Assembly (NCBI GenBank): GCA_023150495.1
Contig: JAKLKT010000094.1
Location: 1 to 8,885, forward strand
DNA: 8,885 nt
DNA from: Planctomycetota bacterium
GTDB lineage: Bacteria > Planctomycetota > PLA2
Direction of reading: 5' to 3'
The notes below the pieces were generated by a model that ran no database searches, was not told the origin of the DNA, and saw only the letters and a program-made list of their open reading frames with translations. Positions 7,301-8,885 of the stretch are shown here, in pieces (position 1 is the first letter of the stretch; the number at the start of each line of letters is the position of its first letter). The position numbers and the translations under genes are program-made.

Positions 7301-7997
7301 GGATCAGCTTCCGCTCGAGGAGCGCCTGCACGCCGGTCAGCGTGTCGTGGAGCGTGAGGCCCGCGAGATCGCGCAGCTCGTCGATGCTGTTGGGCTGCCC
7401 GAGCGCCGCGAAGACCGCGCACGCGGCATTGCCGGCGTCCTCGGGGTCGGGCGGCACGCCCTCCGCGACGTAGTACTCGGTGTCGTTGGGGATCGCCTCG
7501 CGAAGGCGCTCCAGCTCGTCGAGGCGGCGCGCCGCCTCGAGGCAGAGCCCCGCGGGGTCCATGAGGATGTCGGAGAGCGGAGTCGACGGGTCGCCGGCGT
7601 CCTGGCCGTCGTAGAATGCGAAGTTGCCGCTCTGCCAGCCGAAGACCTCGAAGATCTCGTCCTCGGCGTGGTAGCGGAGGACGTCGGCGACCTCCTCCTC
7701 GGTGACCTTCCCGCTCTCGATGAGCAGCTCTCCCATCGGGCGGTACTGCTTCTTCTGCTCGAGCAGCAGGATCTCGACGTCCTGCTGGCTGATCCGCCCG
7801 CGCCGCACGAAGATCTCGCCGAGGCGCAGGGGCCGGAACGACCGCGAGAAGAAGATGCGCACCCCGTCGGGCGAGATGTGCACCTTCTTCGTCTGCCCGT
7901 CCCGCGTGAGGACGAGGACCCCCGTCTGCTTGTTCTGGCTGAGCGTCTGGAAGACGTCGAACAAGCTGATGTTGGTGAGGTCGCCCTTGAAGGCCAT
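4344..7997 (-). CDS. Large membrane-spanning protein: DUF4388/MshEN-like, TPR, transmembrane helix, PEGA, PQQ-type beta-propeller
   Basis: I know no named gene with this architecture; function is inferred from domains. The protein has 1217 residues. Residues 1-57 match the start of DUF4388 (MAFKGDLTNISLFDVFQTLS). Residues 58-110 form two 24-residue units with a 5-residue spacer, the layout of the c-di-GMP-binding MshEN domain. Residues 111-132 resemble the end of DUF4388. TPR-like helices span about 240-445. A basic RRKK (457-460) precedes one hydrophobic helix (about 466-484), predicting the N-terminus inside and the C-terminus outside. Residues about 490-828 are helical and charged, probably partly coiled coil. 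A PEGA domain (about 829-895, ITVPAGAEVSVNGSRAG) leads to a PQQ-type propeller of seven or eight blades (about 898-1217, for example GKLYAFDTRTGKQAW). No catalytic motif is seen; a signalling or scaffold role is likely. The ATG at 7997 lacks a clear Shine-Dalgarno site. mtnA lies 89 bp upstream in tandem; tex converges from the other side. Confidence 0.92.
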   Translation of the reverse strand: MAFKGDLTNISLFDVFQTLSQNKQTGVLVLTRDGQTKKVHISPDGVRIFFSRSFRPLRLGEIFVRRGRISQQDVEILLLEQKKQYRPMGELLIESGKVTEEEVADVLRYHAEDEIFEVFGWQSGNFAFYDGQDAGDPSTPLSDILMDPAGLCLEAARRLDELERLREAIPNDTEYYVAEGVPPDPEDAGNAACAVFAALGQPNSIDELRDLAGLTLHDTLTGVQALLERKLIRTLTMDELLAVAAEAEEAGDIDRAARLLEKAHAHAPNDRAILEQCVAVFGRLNQPKPLAEYVGRLGKVCFVAGEIETAIEHLEEALRHDGTHMGAMAALRDAYVQQGDAERIAEVSLRLARAEADRGDLDRAIATCREGIEQAPQAVALRFFHAQVLARTGRTEEAREEMHAIIRATEASKGPKSDKAYELLTNCYRLLLKIDPADAEAEKGLQDIDRRRMLVLRRKKVVTRGGAAAALLLVLVGVGLATGGESAESLAAEIRKAQQRKNVARVVELADELAQAHPDSEEAKWAMELKRTLSSEMSQSDAAKREREKAARTSIGADLEQVREAVSDRSYGEAMAEARRLVAKLNEPEMAFLRKTTGAELDWMLQEFFEKIRLQFEEDRKQLAAGEVQLRTLEGKAAELLELEQKLLTVRQRDWSTLAPALTQDLLTISASQAIGKAAQDATALAQRLATGPASFTSLDALVYTVRCERFKAQVFDLHRVATTQGQEYLTACDFDRARVTFEAVQTKLAELYDQEPRERFRELIRLLDLRQVPVQTRAQIERIDRVVKTLHVIEELRAQGNSPAAYRVMRDLVTEQRLVQFEQRYKLPYLVITVPAGAEVSVNGSRAGTSPCEVQLDIGQRPMSVSLRKAGFRDAERQIVPTDLALDGSLEVDLEKDVAWEHELGGSGVEAYPSIADGKVLFATTDASLLAVDLESGDVAWEARTGLLARIKARPAVAGDSAYLITLDGLLHQVRLADGKIVSRLDLGAKVEQDPAVVGDTIYVATRSPSLVAIRGGAKVWEEPLAEGPITAVVHVGGSLHVGTTKGAVLVHDAKTGARKPDFQVASNTSFWGGLAVHKHLVLAGAEDGKLYAFDTRTGKQAWAHATGGPIASPAASDGTRIFLPARDGYIHVLSDTGEVEDKLDMGYAVRARAAVEGGFLYFVGSNRVKAYEASGAIWWDRAFEGEFPLHVIAGGGRVVVVTDKPWIHALPKDVK

Positions 7998-8070
7998 GTG
8001 TCCAAGGCGCCGCCCCCGGGGATTACGACGCCGGGTGACCTATCGGATCGTCCTGAGACGGGACTGAAAC

Positions 8071-8086
8071 GGGGGGGGCCGGGGGG
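8071..8086 (+). repeat. G-rich tract between mtnA and the large membrane protein gene
   Basis: G8 (8071-8078), CC, then G6 (8081-8086) abut the mtnA stop codon; on the transcribed strand this is a C-rich run. It makes up part of the 89-bp gap between the two tandem genes. It may be slippage-prone. It has too few separable G-tracts for a strict four-tract quadruplex and no adjoining T-run for an intrinsic terminator. Confidence 0.5.
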
Positions 8087-8885
8087 CTAGGCGAGGGCCC
8101 GGGCGACCGTCTCCCCGTTCACCGGGCGGATCACGCCCGCCTCGGTGATGATCGCGGTGACGAGCGCCGCGGGGGTCACGTCGAACGCGGGAGCGTAGAC
8201 GGAAACCCCTTCGGGAGCGGTACTTGCGCCGAAACCCCTCGTGAGCTCCGCGGCCGCGCGCTCCTCGATCGGGATCGCGGACCCGTCGGGGCAGGCGAGG
8301 TCGAACGTCGACCTCGGCGCCGCCACGTAGAAGGGGACGCCGTGGGTCCCCGCGAGGACGGCGAGCGGGTAGGTCCCGATCTTGTTCGCGACGTCGCCGT
8401 TGCGTGCGATCCGGTCGGCGCCGACGATCACGGCGTCGATCCTCCCCGTCCGGAGGAGGGAGCCCGCCGCCGCGTCGGCGAGCAGCGTGACGTCGATCCC
8501 CGCGCGCGAGAGCTCCCACGCGGTGAGCCGCGCGCCCTGGAGGAGCGGCCGGGTCTCGTCGGCGAAGACGGCAACGCGCTTGCCGGCCTCGACGGCGGCG
8601 TACACCACGCCGAGCGCGGTGCCGTAGCCCGCCGTGGCGAGCGAGCCGGCGTTGCAGTGGGTGAGGACGTTCGACGTCTCGCCGAGAAGCGCCGCGCCGT
8701 GGCGGCCGATGGTCCGGCACGCGTGCTCGTCCTCGTCGCGGATCGCGTCGGCCTCGCTCCGGAGGGCATCGAGAGGGGGTCCGGGGGAGAGGTCGAGGCG
8801 CCGGAGCATCCGTTCGACCGCCCAGCGGAGGTTCACGGCCGTGGGCCGGGCGGCCGCCACGGCGGGCGCCGCGGCGCGGACCTTC
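8087..8885 (-). CDS. mtnA: S-methyl-5-thioribose-1-phosphate isomerase (MtnA), C-terminal part (cut by right window edge)
   Basis: MtnA converts methylthioribose 1-phosphate to methylthioribulose 1-phosphate in the cytoplasm, a step that recycles methionine from methylthioadenosine. The visible 265 residues are the C-terminal three quarters of a family usually near 340 residues long. The frame stays open to the window edge, and the visible part begins just before the conserved RPTAVNLRW segment, so the true start lies beyond 8885; the GTG at 8860 is internal. Both expected catalytic residues are present: Cys in LTHCNAG (codon 8654-8656) and Asp in GADRI (codon 8414-8416). The signatures FADETRPLLQGARLTAWEL and NGDVANKIGTY and the C-terminal PAFDVTPAALVTAIITEAGV are intact. 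These motifs favour MtnA over the related eIF2B-like and ribose-1,5-bisphosphate isomerases. The large membrane protein gene follows 89 bp downstream and may share its transcript. No other methionine-salvage gene is in view. Confidence 0.96.
   Translation of the reverse strand, partial: KVRAAAPAVAAARPTAVNLRWAVERMLRRLDLSPGPPLDALRSEADAIRDEDEHACRTIGRHGAALLGETSNVLTHCNAGSLATAGYGTALGVVYAAVEAGKRVAVFADETRPLLQGARLTAWELSRAGIDVTLLADAAAGSLLRTGRIDAVIVGADRIARNGDVANKIGTYPLAVLAGTHGVPFYVAAPRSTFDLACPDGSAIPIEERAAAELTRGFGASTAPEGVSVYAPAFDVTPAALVTAIITEAGVIRPVNGETVARALA

Noticed and set aside
8071..8086. G-quadruplex or terminator at the mtnA 3' end
   Set aside because: The runs of 8 and 6 G do not give four separable GGG tracts, and no stem followed by a T-run is present on the transcribed strand.
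3108..8090. An open plus-strand frame of 1660 codons opposite the membrane-protein gene and overlapping tex
   Set aside because: Its translation is Arg/Ala/Gly/Leu/Glu-rich without domains. The minus-strand frame over 4344-7997 encodes clear DUF4388, PEGA and PQQ domains, and tex covers the left end. Long stop-free antisense frames are expected at this G+C content.

Overview
The window is very G+C-rich bacterial chromosomal DNA. It holds five protein genes, two of them cut by the window edges. I see no RNA gene, CRISPR array, transposase, phage gene or other sign of recent transfer. The taxon cannot be fixed from this sequence. An ECF sigma factor, a DUF4388/MshEN-type protein with a PQQ propeller, and weak or absent Shine-Dalgarno sites would fit Planctomycetota or another high-GC environmental phylum such as Acidobacteriota or Myxococcota. 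Planctomycetota is only my best guess.

Layout, left to right. (1) 1-364, minus: N-terminal part of an ECF-type sigma factor, running off the left edge. (2) 365-595: non-coding spacer with a pair of 33-bp near-identical direct repeats around a hairpin. (3) 596-1816, minus: ribBA, the bifunctional riboflavin-precursor enzyme, with a Gln in place of a conserved active-site His in its RibB half. (4) 1817-1950: divergent spacer with a strong ribBA ribosome-binding site, an imperfect inverted repeat and an extended -10 promoter candidate for the gene on the right. (5) 1951-4335, plus: tex, an S1-domain transcription accessory protein with an unusual Arg/Pro-rich tail. (6) 4344-7997, minus: a 1217-residue membrane-spanning protein. 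It combines DUF4388, an MshEN-like c-di-GMP-binding pattern and TPRs on the predicted cytoplasmic side with a long helical region, a PEGA domain and a PQQ-type beta-propeller on the predicted outer side. (7) 8087-8885, minus: mtnA of the methionine salvage pathway, running off the right edge.

The genes do not form one pathway. RibBA (flavin synthesis), MtnA (methionine salvage) and Tex (transcription and RNA) are housekeeping. The sigma factor is a regulator whose target is not visible. The large membrane protein is the real unknown and the best candidate for something undescribed: its architecture suggests that a nucleotide second messenger inside the cell is coupled to a scaffold or sensor outside it. 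mtnA and this gene lie in tandem 89 bp apart and may be co-transcribed. tex and this gene converge with only 8 bp between stop codons.
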